Positions 28,378-38,054 of a DNA stretch of 64,000 bases are shown here, in pieces; position 1 is the stretch's first letter, and each line of letters begins with the position of its first letter. The stretch comes from Candidatus Flexicrinis affinis (GTDB lineage: Bacteria; Chloroflexota; Anaerolineae; Aggregatilineales; Phototrophicaceae), in the NCBI GenBank assembly GCA_016716525.1, contig JADJWE010000009.1:310001-374000 (forward strand), read 5' to 3'. Both the position numbers and the translations under genes were made by a program. The notes below the pieces were generated by a model that ran no database searches, was not told the origin of the DNA, and saw only the letters and a list, made by a program, of their open reading frames with translations.

Positions 28378-29124
28378 CTAGCCGAGGTACTGCGCGATCA
28401 ACTGCTCAGCGTTGGGCAGTCCGCTCTGGCGATAGATGTCGACATACGCGTCGAGGTCGTACGGAACGCGGCGGAACTCGAGCGACACTCGCGCGCCGTC
28501 GATGGTCAGGATGGCGTATTCGGCGAAGGCGTTCATGTGCGGCTGTTCGGCGTGGGAACGGTTGAAGACGAATCCCACCGCGCCGGGGTTGAAGAAGAAG
28601 GCGCCGCTGTCGCCCAACCGGCGCTGAAACGGAGTGTGGACGTGCCCGCCGCACATGATCCGCGGCAGATGCGCTTCCAGCATCTCCATTACCTCGGCAT
28701 ACGGCGTGTGCGGGTGGATCTGGTCGTCGTACGAGGCCGGCGATCCGTGGAAGCACAGCAGCATGTTCGCGCCGTCGAGCGGGATTTCGACGGTCGGCTG
28801 AAACGAACCTACGAACGCGCGGTCGGCGTCGGTCATGCGCGACAGCGCGAAATCGCGCTTGGGGGACACGCCGGGGATGTTCAGCTCGTCGGTGTTGGTG
28901 TTGGGGTAGGCGGGTTCGGCGAACCACGCGTCGGTGTTGCCACGCACGACCGGGCAGTGCAGGTCGCGCAGCAAGGCGATCGTCTCGGCAGGCTGCGGCC
29001 CGCCGTAGATCACGTCGCCGAGGCACACCAGATGATCGCACGACTCGCGCCTGATTTCGGCGAGGACGTGCTCGAACGCGAAGGCGTTGCCGTGCATGTC
29101 TGAAAAGACGGCGACTCGAGTCAT
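28378..29124 (-). CDS. Metallophosphoesterase (YfcE/MJ0936-like)
   Basis: A 248-residue calcineurin-like phosphoesterase: VAVFSDMHGN (metal Asp and His), CLGDVIYGG, VRGNTDAW, FHGSPASY, and GGHVHTPFQR, which give the full dinuclear metal set. Start set at the ATG at 29124 because GGGAG precedes it and the first beta strand starts there; an upstream in-frame ATG lacks support. It acts in the cytoplasm on an unknown phosphoester. Co-transcribed with the downstream MFS gene. Confidence 0.92.
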   Translation of the reverse strand: MTRVAVFSDMHGNAFAFEHVLAEIRRESCDHLVCLGDVIYGGPQPAETIALLRDLHCPVVRGNTDAWFAEPAYPNTNTDELNIPGVSPKRDFALSRMTDADRAFVGSFQPTVEIPLDGANMLLCFHGSPASYDDQIHPHTPYAEVMEMLEAHLPRIMCGGHVHTPFQRRLGDSGAFFFNPGAVGFVFNRSHAEQPHMNAFAEYAILTIDGARVSLEFRRVPYDLDAYVDIYRQSGLPNAEQLIAQYLG

Positions 29125-29433
29125 GATGTCGTCTCCCATCGGTATTGGAGCGCTGGTTCGATGATACACCGGGATAGTTCAGTTGGCTTGGCTTGGGCGC
29201 GGTATCGCCGGTCTGTGGACAGCCTCGCCGTTCCGCCGTAACCTGAAGTGTAAGAGGCTGCATGAGGTGCAGGAGTACAAACTCCTGCCGGGGATAACGG
29301 CAGCGCCCCAGCTTGGCCCACAGGCGCGCACCGCGCGGCGGACCCGCGCTTCGCCGCGCAGTGCCAGAACATCGGACGGGACAGGACGCGGCTCCGCTTG
29401 CGCCTCCTGTCGCAGCGGAAAGGCGAGATTGCA
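29125..29433. other. 309-base divergent spacer with a hairpin
   Basis: This lies between the leftward phosphoesterase and the rightward di-heme gene. It contains a perfect 8-bp hairpin GCAGGAGT-ACAA-ACTCCTGC (29269-29288). No gene and no convincing consensus promoter is seen, although promoters for both directions are expected here. Confidence 0.5.
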
Positions 29434-30816
29434 ATGCTCCGCCTACGCGGAATCTTCCTGATCGCCGGGTTGGCGCTGTGCGCCGCCGGGCTGACCCTTG
29501 CTCAAGACGGCCATAGCCGTACGCTCTTGGGTGGCAGATCCACTGTCTTCAACGACACGCCCAATGCCTTTGGCTTCCCGTCGCCTGCCTTGAGCCGCGA
29601 CGAACGCTTGTTGTTCGCCGTGGGCAATTCGTTCTTCCGGCAGAACTGGGCGCCAGCGCCGTCGACCACACAATCGCGCGACGGCCTCGGCCCGTTCTAT
29701 ACCGCACGCTCGTGCGCCGGGTGCCACTTCAAGGACGGTCGCGGGCGCTTGCCGGTCTACGACAGCGAAGCGCCGACCGGCATGCTCACCATACTATCGC
29801 AACCTGAGCGCAGACTGACGGGCGGCTATGCCGGCGACCCGGTTTACGGCGGCTTGCTGCATACCGGGGCGCTGGAGGGCATCGCGCCGGAAGGCTCGAC
29901 GCGCATCACCTACGAGGAAATCCCCGGCCAGTACGCCGATGGCACGCCGTACACCCTGCGCAGGCCGATCGTGTCGGTCGCTGATCTCGCCTACGGCGAT
30001 CTGCACCCGGACACGGTCGTCACGGTGCGCGTGGCGACACAGCTCATCGGCCTCGGACTGCTTGAGGCCGTGCCGGAGGAGACGATCCTCGCGCTGGCCG
30101 ACCCGACCGATGCCGACGGAGACGGGGTCAGCGGGCGGCCCAACTGGGTGTGGGACATCCTCAATAACCAGCGCACGCTCGGCCGGTTCGGCTGGAAAGC
30201 CGGTCAGCCCAGCCTGCTGCAAGAGGTTGCGCTGGCCTATGCCGGCGAAATCGGCGTCACCAACAGCCTCGCGTCTGCGGAGGATTATGGCCCGATGCAG
30301 GTCGGGCGGACGGTCGCCGAGGATCGCGGGTTGGAGATCAGTGACGACAACCTGCTCAAGGTCGTACTCTACACGCAGACGTTAGCCGTGCCGGCTCAGC
30401 GCAACGCCGACGACCCGCAAGTACAGCGCGGATACGCCTTGTTCTTCGAGGCGCAGTGCCACACCTGCCACGTGCCGGCCCTGACAACCAGCATCCATCC
30501 TGAAGTGCCTGCGTTGTCGAATCAGACGATTTACCCGTATACTGACCTGCTGCTGCACGACATGGGCGAAGGCTTGGCCGACGGTATGCCGGAGTTCGAG
30601 GCGTCGGCGCGCGAGTGGCGCACGTCGCCGCTGTGGGGAATCGGTCTGTTCGAGACGGTCAGCGGGCACACGACCTACCTCCACGATGGCCGCGCGCGCG
30701 ACCTTGCCGAGGCGATCCTATGGCACGGCGGCGAGGCCGAGTTCTCCGCCGAGGCGTTTCGCGCCATGAACGCCGACGACCGTGCAGCCTTGATCGCATT
30801 GATGGAGTCGTTCTAG
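29434..30816 (+). CDS. Di-heme c-type cytochrome (COG3488 / DHOR family), copy 1
   Basis: A 460-residue exported protein: signal peptide at 1-23 (GIFLIAGLALCAAGLTLAQ) and two haem-binding motifs, CAGCH (94-98) and CHTCH (342-346). Around the first is RDGLGPFYTARSCAGCHFKD; distal parts include DPTDADGDGVSGRPNWVWD and GMGEGL-like HDMGEGLADG, typical of the family. DHOR proteins resemble bacterial di-haem peroxidases and sit next to imelysin genes. The ATG at 29434 after AAAGGCGAG is preferred; an ATG-like start at 29398 adds 12 residues ahead of the signal peptide. The next gene starts 9 bases on, so an operon is clear. Confidence 0.9.
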   Translation: MLRLRGIFLIAGLALCAAGLTLAQDGHSRTLLGGRSTVFNDTPNAFGFPSPALSRDERLLFAVGNSFFRQNWAPAPSTTQSRDGLGPFYTARSCAGCHFKDGRGRLPVYDSEAPTGMLTILSQPERRLTGGYAGDPVYGGLLHTGALEGIAPEGSTRITYEEIPGQYADGTPYTLRRPIVSVADLAYGDLHPDTVVTVRVATQLIGLGLLEAVPEETILALADPTDADGDGVSGRPNWVWDILNNQRTLGRFGWKAGQPSLLQEVALAYAGEIGVTNSLASAEDYGPMQVGRTVAEDRGLEISDDNLLKVVLYTQTLAVPAQRNADDPQVQRGYALFFEAQCHTCHVPALTTSIHPEVPALSNQTIYPYTDLLLHDMGEGLADGMPEFEASAREWRTSPLWGIGLFETVSGHTTYLHDGRARDLAEAILWHGGEAEFSAEAFRAMNADDRAALIALMESF

Positions 30817-30824
30817 GACGCTTG

Positions 30825-31928
30825 ATGACCCGACACGCCTACCGAGGTGCCGCGCTCACCGCTGCCGCCGTTGTTGCCGTATTCGCAATCCTGTTTGCAG
30901 GACAATCCGCCCGTGCGCAGTCTTTCGACCGGCAGGGGATGGTCACCGGATGGCTGACCGAGACAATCCTGCCGCTGCATGAAGCTTTCGCTGCCGAGGC
31001 CGCCGAACTCGAGATGGCGGCACTGGCGTTCGACGCCGATCCGACCGAGGACACGCTGGCGGCGTTCCGCGAGGCGTGGGTCGACGCAGTGGTCGCCTAC
31101 GAACGGATCCAGCTCTTCAGCTTGCAGCGTGTCATGCCGCTGCTCTCGCAGCTCGACAGCAGCCCGACCAACGTCCAAAGCATCGAGCAGGCGATCTCGT
31201 TTCAGGCCGAGGGGACGATCGACACGCTGTTCGTTGAAACGCTCGGTTCGCCGGCGAAGGGGTTCTCGGCGCTCGAATACCTGATCTTCGCCCGGCCGCT
31301 GCCGCCGTTGGCCGCCGTCCAAAACCGGCGCGATTACGCCGCGTCGATCGCGGCCGACATGCGCCGCATCGCCGACGAACTGGTCGTCCAGTGGACGCCG
31401 GGGACCGACGGCTATTACGGTGACCGGTTCATCGCCGACGAGTTCGAGTTGTCGAACGTGCGCGGCATGGTGAGCATGGTGATCAACGAGATGATCGCCA
31501 ACGTCGAGGACATCGGCAAGTTCCACGTCGGCGACCCGGCCGGTTATCGCAGCGGCGGCACGCCGCAGCCGCAGTTGGTCGAATCGCCATACAGCGGCAC
31601 GTCAATCCGGCGCCTGCAGGCCAACATGGAGACGTTCCGTGAGATCGTGTACGGGCGCGGAACCGCACCGTCGCTGGCCGACTACATGGACTTCATCGGC
31701 GCGGAGCTGAACGGAGAGCCGTTCTCGGCGGTGTTAGCCGCGCAGCTCGATGCCATCACGGCGGCGCTCGACGCCGTCGAGGAGCCGTTCGCGCAGTCCA
31801 TCGTTCAAAACCCTGACGCCGTGCTCACCCTGTATACGGAGATGCGCAACCTGCTCGTGTTGACTAAGACCGACATGGCCAATCAGCTTGGCATCACGAT
31901 TACGTTTGGCGACAGCGATGGTGACTGA
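30825..31928 (+). CDS. Imelysin-family protein (COG3489-like)
   Basis: A 367-residue exported helical protein with a signal peptide (9-31, cleaved near ARAQS). Family marks: AFREAWVDAVVAYERIQLFS in the first helical bundle and GFSALEYLIF (146-155), the position of the GxHxxE motif, with His replaced by Ser as is usual in the COG3489 branch. The start at 30825 lies 8 bases after the di-heme stop. Imelysin proteins are linked to iron uptake and lie on the outer face of the cytoplasmic membrane. Here it sits between di-heme copy 1 and the GxHxxE imelysin, matching known clusters. Confidence 0.85.
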   Translation: MTRHAYRGAALTAAAVVAVFAILFAGQSARAQSFDRQGMVTGWLTETILPLHEAFAAEAAELEMAALAFDADPTEDTLAAFREAWVDAVVAYERIQLFSLQRVMPLLSQLDSSPTNVQSIEQAISFQAEGTIDTLFVETLGSPAKGFSALEYLIFARPLPPLAAVQNRRDYAASIAADMRRIADELVVQWTPGTDGYYGDRFIADEFELSNVRGMVSMVINEMIANVEDIGKFHVGDPAGYRSGGTPQPQLVESPYSGTSIRRLQANMETFREIVYGRGTAPSLADYMDFIGAELNGEPFSAVLAAQLDAITAALDAVEEPFAQSIVQNPDAVLTLYTEMRNLLVLTKTDMANQLGITITFGDSDGD

Positions 31929-32128
31929 TGCGCAGTCGATTAACCTGGGTACATCAACGGGTTAACCGTGTGCGCTGTCCTTAGAAACGGTGCGCACATT
32001 GCGAATTCGCGCGGCGGAACTATAAGATTGAGGCGATGCGTGGAGTTCTGCGCGGCCTGCCCGTAACCTATGGTACGGTTCCGGGGCATCGCCCGGTCGC
32101 CAACATGAATCTACGAGGAGAGGACGGA

Positions 32129-33286
32129 ATGAAGCGAGCTTGGATCTTGATTGCGCTGGCGATGCTGGCGTTTGGCGCGGCTTCGGCACAGGATGCCGAT
32201 CTGGAGGCGGTGCAGCGCGAGGCGATGTCGACGTACGCGGACATCGTGTTCGCCAGCTACGAGGATTCGCTGAGCGCGGCGCTCGACCTGCGCGACGCGA
32301 TCGGGGCGTTTGTCGCCGAGCCGACCGAGGAGACGTTTGCTGCGGCGAAGGACGCGTGGTTGGCGGCCAATGAGCCGTACGGCCAGACCGAGGCGTTCCG
32401 CTTCTACGGCGGACCGATCGACGACGCAGACGGCCCCGAGGGTCTGCTGAACGCATGGCCGCTGGACGAAGCCTATGTCGACTACGTCGACGGCGACCCG
32501 GACGCCGGCATAATCAACAACGTGGCCGACTACCCCGAAATCACCCGTGAGCTGCTCGTATCGCTCAACGAGGTCGGTGCCGAGGAGAACATCAGCACTG
32601 GCTACCACGCCATCGAGTTTCTGCTGTGGGGGCAGGACCTGTATGCCGATTCGGCCGGTCGACGCCCGTATACCGACTACACGACCGCGCCGAACGCCGA
32701 ACGCCGCGCGGCGTACCTGTCAATTCTCGCCGATCTGCTTGTGGAAAACCTCGAGATGCTGGTCGCTGCGTGGGCGCCGGACGATCCGGACAATTACCGT
32801 ACGGAATTCCTCGCCATGACGCCGGACGCCGCCCTGACCAACATGCTGACCGGTATTGGTGTGTTGGCGACGGCTGAGTTGGGTGGCGAGCGCATGTTCG
32901 TCGCGTATGACAACCGCGATCAGGAAGACGAGCACTCGTGCTTCAGTGACAACACGCACCGCGACATCATCACGAACTTCATGGGCATCGCCAACGTGTA
33001 CACCGGCAGCTATACGCGGCTGGACGGGTCGGTCGTCAGCGGGGCGGGCATCGCCGACGTCATCGAGGCTGTCGATCCGGCACTGAACGCCGACATCCTC
33101 GCGCTGCTGGCCGATGCCGATACGCTAACACAAGAGATCTATGTGCCGTTCGATCAGGCGATCGTATTGAGCGATCAGCGCCCGATCGTGCTGGACACCG
33201 TATTCGTGCTGCAAGACCTCGGCGACCTGTTTGCGCAGGCGGGCAGCGAACTGGGCCTGACAATCAACACAGCCCTGCCGGAGTAG
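32129..33286 (+). CDS. Imelysin / IrpA-like protein (COG3487)
   Basis: A 385-residue exported imelysin. Signal peptide 1-20 (ILIALAMLAFGAASAQ). It keeps the canonical metal motif GYHAIEFLLWGQD (GxHxxE at 158-163) and the IrpA-type segment DEHSCFSDNTHRD, absent in the neighbour. The ATG at 32129 follows a very strong GAGGAGAGGA site, so upstream in-frame starts are rejected. Family members are iron-regulated and proposed iron-binding or transfer proteins. A 200-base gap separates it from the preceding gene, so it may have its own promoter; di-heme copy 2 follows by 55 bases. Confidence 0.92.
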   Translation: MKRAWILIALAMLAFGAASAQDADLEAVQREAMSTYADIVFASYEDSLSAALDLRDAIGAFVAEPTEETFAAAKDAWLAANEPYGQTEAFRFYGGPIDDADGPEGLLNAWPLDEAYVDYVDGDPDAGIINNVADYPEITRELLVSLNEVGAEENISTGYHAIEFLLWGQDLYADSAGRRPYTDYTTAPNAERRAAYLSILADLLVENLEMLVAAWAPDDPDNYRTEFLAMTPDAALTNMLTGIGVLATAELGGERMFVAYDNRDQEDEHSCFSDNTHRDIITNFMGIANVYTGSYTRLDGSVVSGAGIADVIEAVDPALNADILALLADADTLTQEIYVPFDQAIVLSDQRPIVLDTVFVLQDLGDLFAQAGSELGLTINTALPE

Positions 33287-33341
33287 GATTTGCTGGGGAG
33301 CGGCACGCACGCAGCTCCCCTTCGGTATGCAATAAGGCACA

Positions 33342-34742
<1,401 letters not shown>

Positions 34743-34823
34743 GGTTCGCGATGAGTCGCTCGACGCCCCAGTCTGAGAGTCCGCTCGCTGCGTCGCCCGT
34801 GCTAACTGCTTGCGTTACCGTGT

Positions 34824-36155
34824 ATGGCTGAGATGCTGCGCAACCGCCTGACGCGACCGGCCGAACTGCTGCCGCTGGCGGTCTTTCGGGTCGGCTTCGG
34901 CGTGCTGATGCTGCTGAGCACCGTGCGCTTTGCGGCGTTGGGTTGGATCGACGCGTTCTACGTTGCGCCCGGCTACCACTTCACGTACTTCGGGTTCGAC
35001 TGGGTGCGTCCGCTGCCACCCGCCGGTATGTACGCAGTCTTCCTCGTCATCGGCGTGTGCGCCGCGTTGATCGCCCTCGGCCTGTTCTATCGCGCTGCGA
35101 TCATTACGTTCTTCGTGCTGTTCACGTACGTCGAGCTGATCGACCTCGCGTACTACCTCAACCACTACTACTTCATCTCGGTCATGAGCCTGCTGATGAT
35201 AGCGCTTCCCGCAAACCGGATGCTGTCGCTGGACGTGCGGCGGCGCCCGGACCTGCGCGCGTCGACCGTGCCGGCGTGGATGGTGGCGGCGCCACGCGTC
35301 ATGCTCGGGATCGTGTACGTGTACGCCGGGATCGCCAAGCTCAACCCAGATTGGCTGATCGACGCCCAACCGCTGCGGATTTGGCTGCGCGCGAGTGCCG
35401 GCATGCCGGTGATCGGCCCGCTCTTCGATCAGCCGTGGATCGCCCACGCGATGAGCTGGGCGGGCGCGGCGTTCGACCTGACGATCCCGTTCTGGCTGAG
35501 CTGGCGGCGGTCACGCCCAGTTGCGTATCTCGTGGTCATCGGGTTCCATACCATGACCGGGCTGCTGTTCCCGATCGGCGTGTTTCCGTGGGTGATGATC
35601 GCCTGCACGCTGGTCTTCTTCGACGCCGACGACTGGCGCTGGCTGTTTGGTCGGATCGGGCGCGTGCTGCCTGCCGCTGAACCGGATCGCGTCGTACGTC
35701 CCGCGCGTTGGGTGGCGCCCGCCGTCGCGTTGTTTTTCGCGTGGCAGGTGCTGATGCCGCTGCGCCATTGGCTGTACCCCGGCAACTACCTCTGGACCAA
35801 CGAGGGCTTCCGCTTCGCGTGGCACGTCATGTTGGTCGAGAAGAACGGCACCGTGACGTTCCGCGTCGAAGACCCGGCGACGGACCGTTTCTGGATCGTC
35901 TATCCGTCCGACTATCTGACCCGCGTGCAGGAACACCAGATGAGCTTCCAGCCGGACATGATTTTGCAGTTTGCGCACCATCTGGCCGCCGAGTTCGCGC
36001 CAATCTGCGAGTGCGAGCCGGCCGTGTACGCCGAAACGTACGTTAGCATGAACGGCCGACCCGGTCAGCCGATCGTCGATGCCGAGCGCGACCTCGCCCG
36101 CGTGCAGCCGTCGCTGTTGCCGGCCGACTGGATCGTGCCGCTGGCGACCGATTGA
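34824..36155 (+). CDS. HTTM / gamma-carboxylase-like membrane protein
   Basis: A 443-residue protein with several hydrophobic segments in the first 320 residues (about 18-38, 65-90, 92-112, 118-140, 160-178, 205-225, 235-262, 295-312), matching the HTTM (horizontally transferred transmembrane) domain related to vitamin K-dependent gamma-carboxylase: RVGFGVLMLLSTVRF, GVCAALIALGLFYRAAI, YAGIAKLNPDWL, IGFHTMTGLLFPIGVFPWVM. A C-terminal soluble part ends at 443. HTTM genes are repeatedly found with imelysin and di-heme genes. It starts 81 bases after di-heme copy 2. Catalytic function unproven. No clear ribosome site. Confidence 0.85.
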   Translation: MAEMLRNRLTRPAELLPLAVFRVGFGVLMLLSTVRFAALGWIDAFYVAPGYHFTYFGFDWVRPLPPAGMYAVFLVIGVCAALIALGLFYRAAIITFFVLFTYVELIDLAYYLNHYYFISVMSLLMIALPANRMLSLDVRRRPDLRASTVPAWMVAAPRVMLGIVYVYAGIAKLNPDWLIDAQPLRIWLRASAGMPVIGPLFDQPWIAHAMSWAGAAFDLTIPFWLSWRRSRPVAYLVVIGFHTMTGLLFPIGVFPWVMIACTLVFFDADDWRWLFGRIGRVLPAAEPDRVVRPARWVAPAVALFFAWQVLMPLRHWLYPGNYLWTNEGFRFAWHVMLVEKNGTVTFRVEDPATDRFWIVYPSDYLTRVQEHQMSFQPDMILQFAHHLAAEFAPICECEPAVYAETYVSMNGRPGQPIVDAERDLARVQPSLLPADWIVPLATD

Positions 36156-36276
36156 TTGTCCTGCGGAAGCTTTGCCTCCACGCCTCCACAAGGTATTTGC
36201 ACCCCTTGACCCCATCTCTGTGGAAGGGTCCAGAGGGCGAAAGCCTTGTAGCGGGGTTTGAGGCAGCGCCCCACTA

Positions 36277-37251
36277 TCACTGCCATCCGGTGCGATAGGC
36301 CAGCCATGCGCGCGATACGACGCCGAGCGCCGCCTGAAATTCGCGTAGCGTGGGCAAGCCCGGCGGCGGCGGCCTCAGCGACCTTTCGGTGAACATGCCG
36401 GATACTGCAGCAAGGACTGCGTTCACCCGGTCGGGGTCGGCTTGGCGAAATGCAGGATGCCGGATCGCCACGTCTTCCGGCGGAGGGCCGCCTTGCATCG
36501 TCACGCTTGGGGCGAACGCGAGGATGTCGATCCACGCTGCGCCGACTTGCCCCCAAGGCCAGTCAAGGAACCACACGCGCTCATTCGAAATGAGGATGTT
36601 GTCGGCCCGTATGTCGAAATTGAGGAGCGTGTCTCCGGTAGTGGCGGCGCTGGCGCGGGATTCGAGATCTGCGGCCGCTTCGAGGTGGCGCCGCGACCAC
36701 GCATCCAGCACGTCACGCTGGGCCGGATCGCCTTCGAGCAGGAGACGCCAACCCGCGATTCGCGTGCCGATGGTCAACCCGATCGGGTCCACAGCCCCGA
36801 TCGGCAGCGGCGACGGCGTCAACTGCTCGGACAGGTCGATCATGCCACGTACGACGCGATCGAGATCATCGGCTTGCCACGGTTCGTGCGGGTGTCGGCC
36901 GTCAATCTCATCCAGTGCCAGCACGACCCACCCGGTCTCGGCGTCGTCGATCGACCAGCGCAAGCGCGGCACGGGCGCGGTCGGCGGCAGCATTGCGGTG
37001 ATGCGCGCTTCTTGGCGATGGATAGCCGGCGAATCGGGGTTAGGCTGCGGCCCGACGGCTTTGACGAATACGCGTTGGCCGTCTGCAGTGCGCAGTCGCG
37101 CGGCGACCCCGGGCGAAAATCCGCCGGGCTGCGTATGCGCGGCTACGACCGGCGAACCCAACCGCGCTTCGATATTGGCGCGGATGCTGGCGGGGATTGC
37201 GCTCCATTCGAGACGGGCGCCACGGGCCGGCGGCGGGGGTGGGGTAGACAT
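36277..37251 (-). CDS. APH/choline-kinase-family phosphotransferase
   Basis: A 324-residue protein with the aminoglycoside phosphotransferase fold: VFVKAVGP (ATP Lys), catalytic-loop analogue LLNFDIRADNILI and metal motif FLDWPWGQVGAAWIDI. The usual HGDxxxxN reads NFDIRADN, so the loop His is replaced by Asn while Asp and Asn remain. An upstream in-frame extension lacks homology; the ATG at 37251 begins a Pro-rich lead (STPPPPPARG). It is likely a small-molecule kinase; drug resistance should not be assumed. Monocistronic, divergent from the MmcQ gene. Confidence 0.82.
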   Translation of the reverse strand: MSTPPPPPARGARLEWSAIPASIRANIEARLGSPVVAAHTQPGGFSPGVAARLRTADGQRVFVKAVGPQPNPDSPAIHRQEARITAMLPPTAPVPRLRWSIDDAETGWVVLALDEIDGRHPHEPWQADDLDRVVRGMIDLSEQLTPSPLPIGAVDPIGLTIGTRIAGWRLLLEGDPAQRDVLDAWSRRHLEAAADLESRASAATTGDTLLNFDIRADNILISNERVWFLDWPWGQVGAAWIDILAFAPSVTMQGGPPPEDVAIRHPAFRQADPDRVNAVLAAVSGMFTERSLRPPPPGLPTLREFQAALGVVSRAWLAYRTGWQ

Positions 37252-37348
37252 GCGCGCTTTCGATCGAATGTCAGCCGATGCGACACTGAGTGTAGCACCA
37301 GTTTGCACACACCAATCCGCGACACCGGCGGTGCGCCAGCGGATACGG

Positions 37349-37376
37349 TTCCAGACATGGAGAAACCGGCTATAAT
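37349..37376 (+). promoter_or_regulatory. Promoter of the MmcQ/YjbR gene
   Basis: TATAAT (37371-37376) with TTCCAG 16 bases upstream (37349-37354). It lies 31 bases before the GTG start and is in the only spacer between divergent genes. The -10 is perfect; the -35 is partial. Confidence 0.55.
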
Positions 37377-37407
37377 GGAAACTGCGAACTAGAACAAGGG
37401 TGCTATT

Positions 37408-37764
37408 GTGGCACAGGATGACTTCTCCCGTGACCCGTTCGACCGTGTTCGTGACATCGCATTGGCGATGCCCGGCGTGGAGGAGTCGACCACGTTCGGC
37501 ACACCGTCGCTCAAAGTCAACGGCAAGTACCTCTTCCAAATGAAGGACAATGACACGCTGATCGTATCGGTCGATCTGGATACGCGTGAAATGCTGCTGG
37601 CGACCGAACCGGAAATCTTCTTCATCACCGAACACTTCCGCGGCTGGCCAGCAGTGCTGGTGCGCTTGGCCGAAACCGACGATCGCACACTGCGCGATAT
37701 CATCGAAAAGGCATGGCGCCGCCGCGCTCCGAAGAAACTCGTGAAGGCGTACGATGCCCGGTGA
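37408..37764 (+). CDS. MmcQ/YjbR family protein
   Basis: A 118-residue MmcQ/YjbR-like protein: RVRDIALAMPGVEESTTFGT at the start, SLKVNGKYLFQM, then LVRLAETDDRTLRDIIEKAW and a basic end. The family has a CyaY-like DNA-binding fold; members are small stand-alone proteins of this length. GTG start after AAGGGTG, with a consensus -10 upstream. No partner gene is apparent; rpoB follows after 290 bases with its own promoter. Confidence 0.88.
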   Translation: MAQDDFSRDPFDRVRDIALAMPGVEESTTFGTPSLKVNGKYLFQMKDNDTLIVSVDLDTREMLLATEPEIFFITEHFRGWPAVLVRLAETDDRTLRDIIEKAWRRRAPKKLVKAYDAR

Positions 37765-37837
37765 TTGCCGCGCGGAGGCACGCTGAAACACCCCGTTTGA
37801 CGGCCTTTGTTAACGTTCGACTTCTCATCCTACGCGC

Positions 37838-37867
37838 TTGACACCGGCGCGCCACGCGGCGTATAAT
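37838..37867 (+). promoter_or_regulatory. Perfect consensus promoter of rpoB
   Basis: TTGACA (37838-37843) and TATAAT (37862-37867) are both exact consensus with an 18-base spacer. The transcript would begin near 37874 with a leader of about 180 bases before rpoB. This is the strongest promoter in the window. Confidence 0.85.
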
Positions 37868-37951
37868 GCCCATTACGCACTTTCCCGGTGGGTGCGTTCC
37901 GGCGCAAGGATGAGAAGTCCAGACATCAGTCATTTTTCCACAGTGTCCGAC

Positions 37952-37980
37952 ACAACGGTCTTAGACTGACCGTTGTTTTG
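37952..37980 (+). terminator. Attenuator-like hairpin in the rpoB leader
   Basis: Perfect 9-bp stem ACAACGGTC/GACCGTTGT with loop TTAGACT, followed by TTTG. It lies between the promoter and the start, 75 bases upstream of rpoB. Position and T-rich end suggest partial termination, as attenuation is known before rpoBC in some bacteria; no uORF or protein-binding motif is identified. Confidence 0.55.
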
Positions 37981-38054
37981 TCGTCTCTGTCCACTGCCGC
38001 GGCACGGCGCCGCCGGGTATTGGCTAGCGTTTGCCAGTGTTAAGGAGCAGCGCG

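Noticed and set aside
29269..29288. Terminator for the phosphoesterase
   Set aside because: It lies upstream of that gene and 146 bases before the di-heme start, without a T-tract; kept only as an unassigned hairpin.
36277..37251. Antibiotic-resistance call for the APH-like gene
   Set aside because: The catalytic loop lacks the usual His and APH-fold kinases have many substrates; no resistance context.
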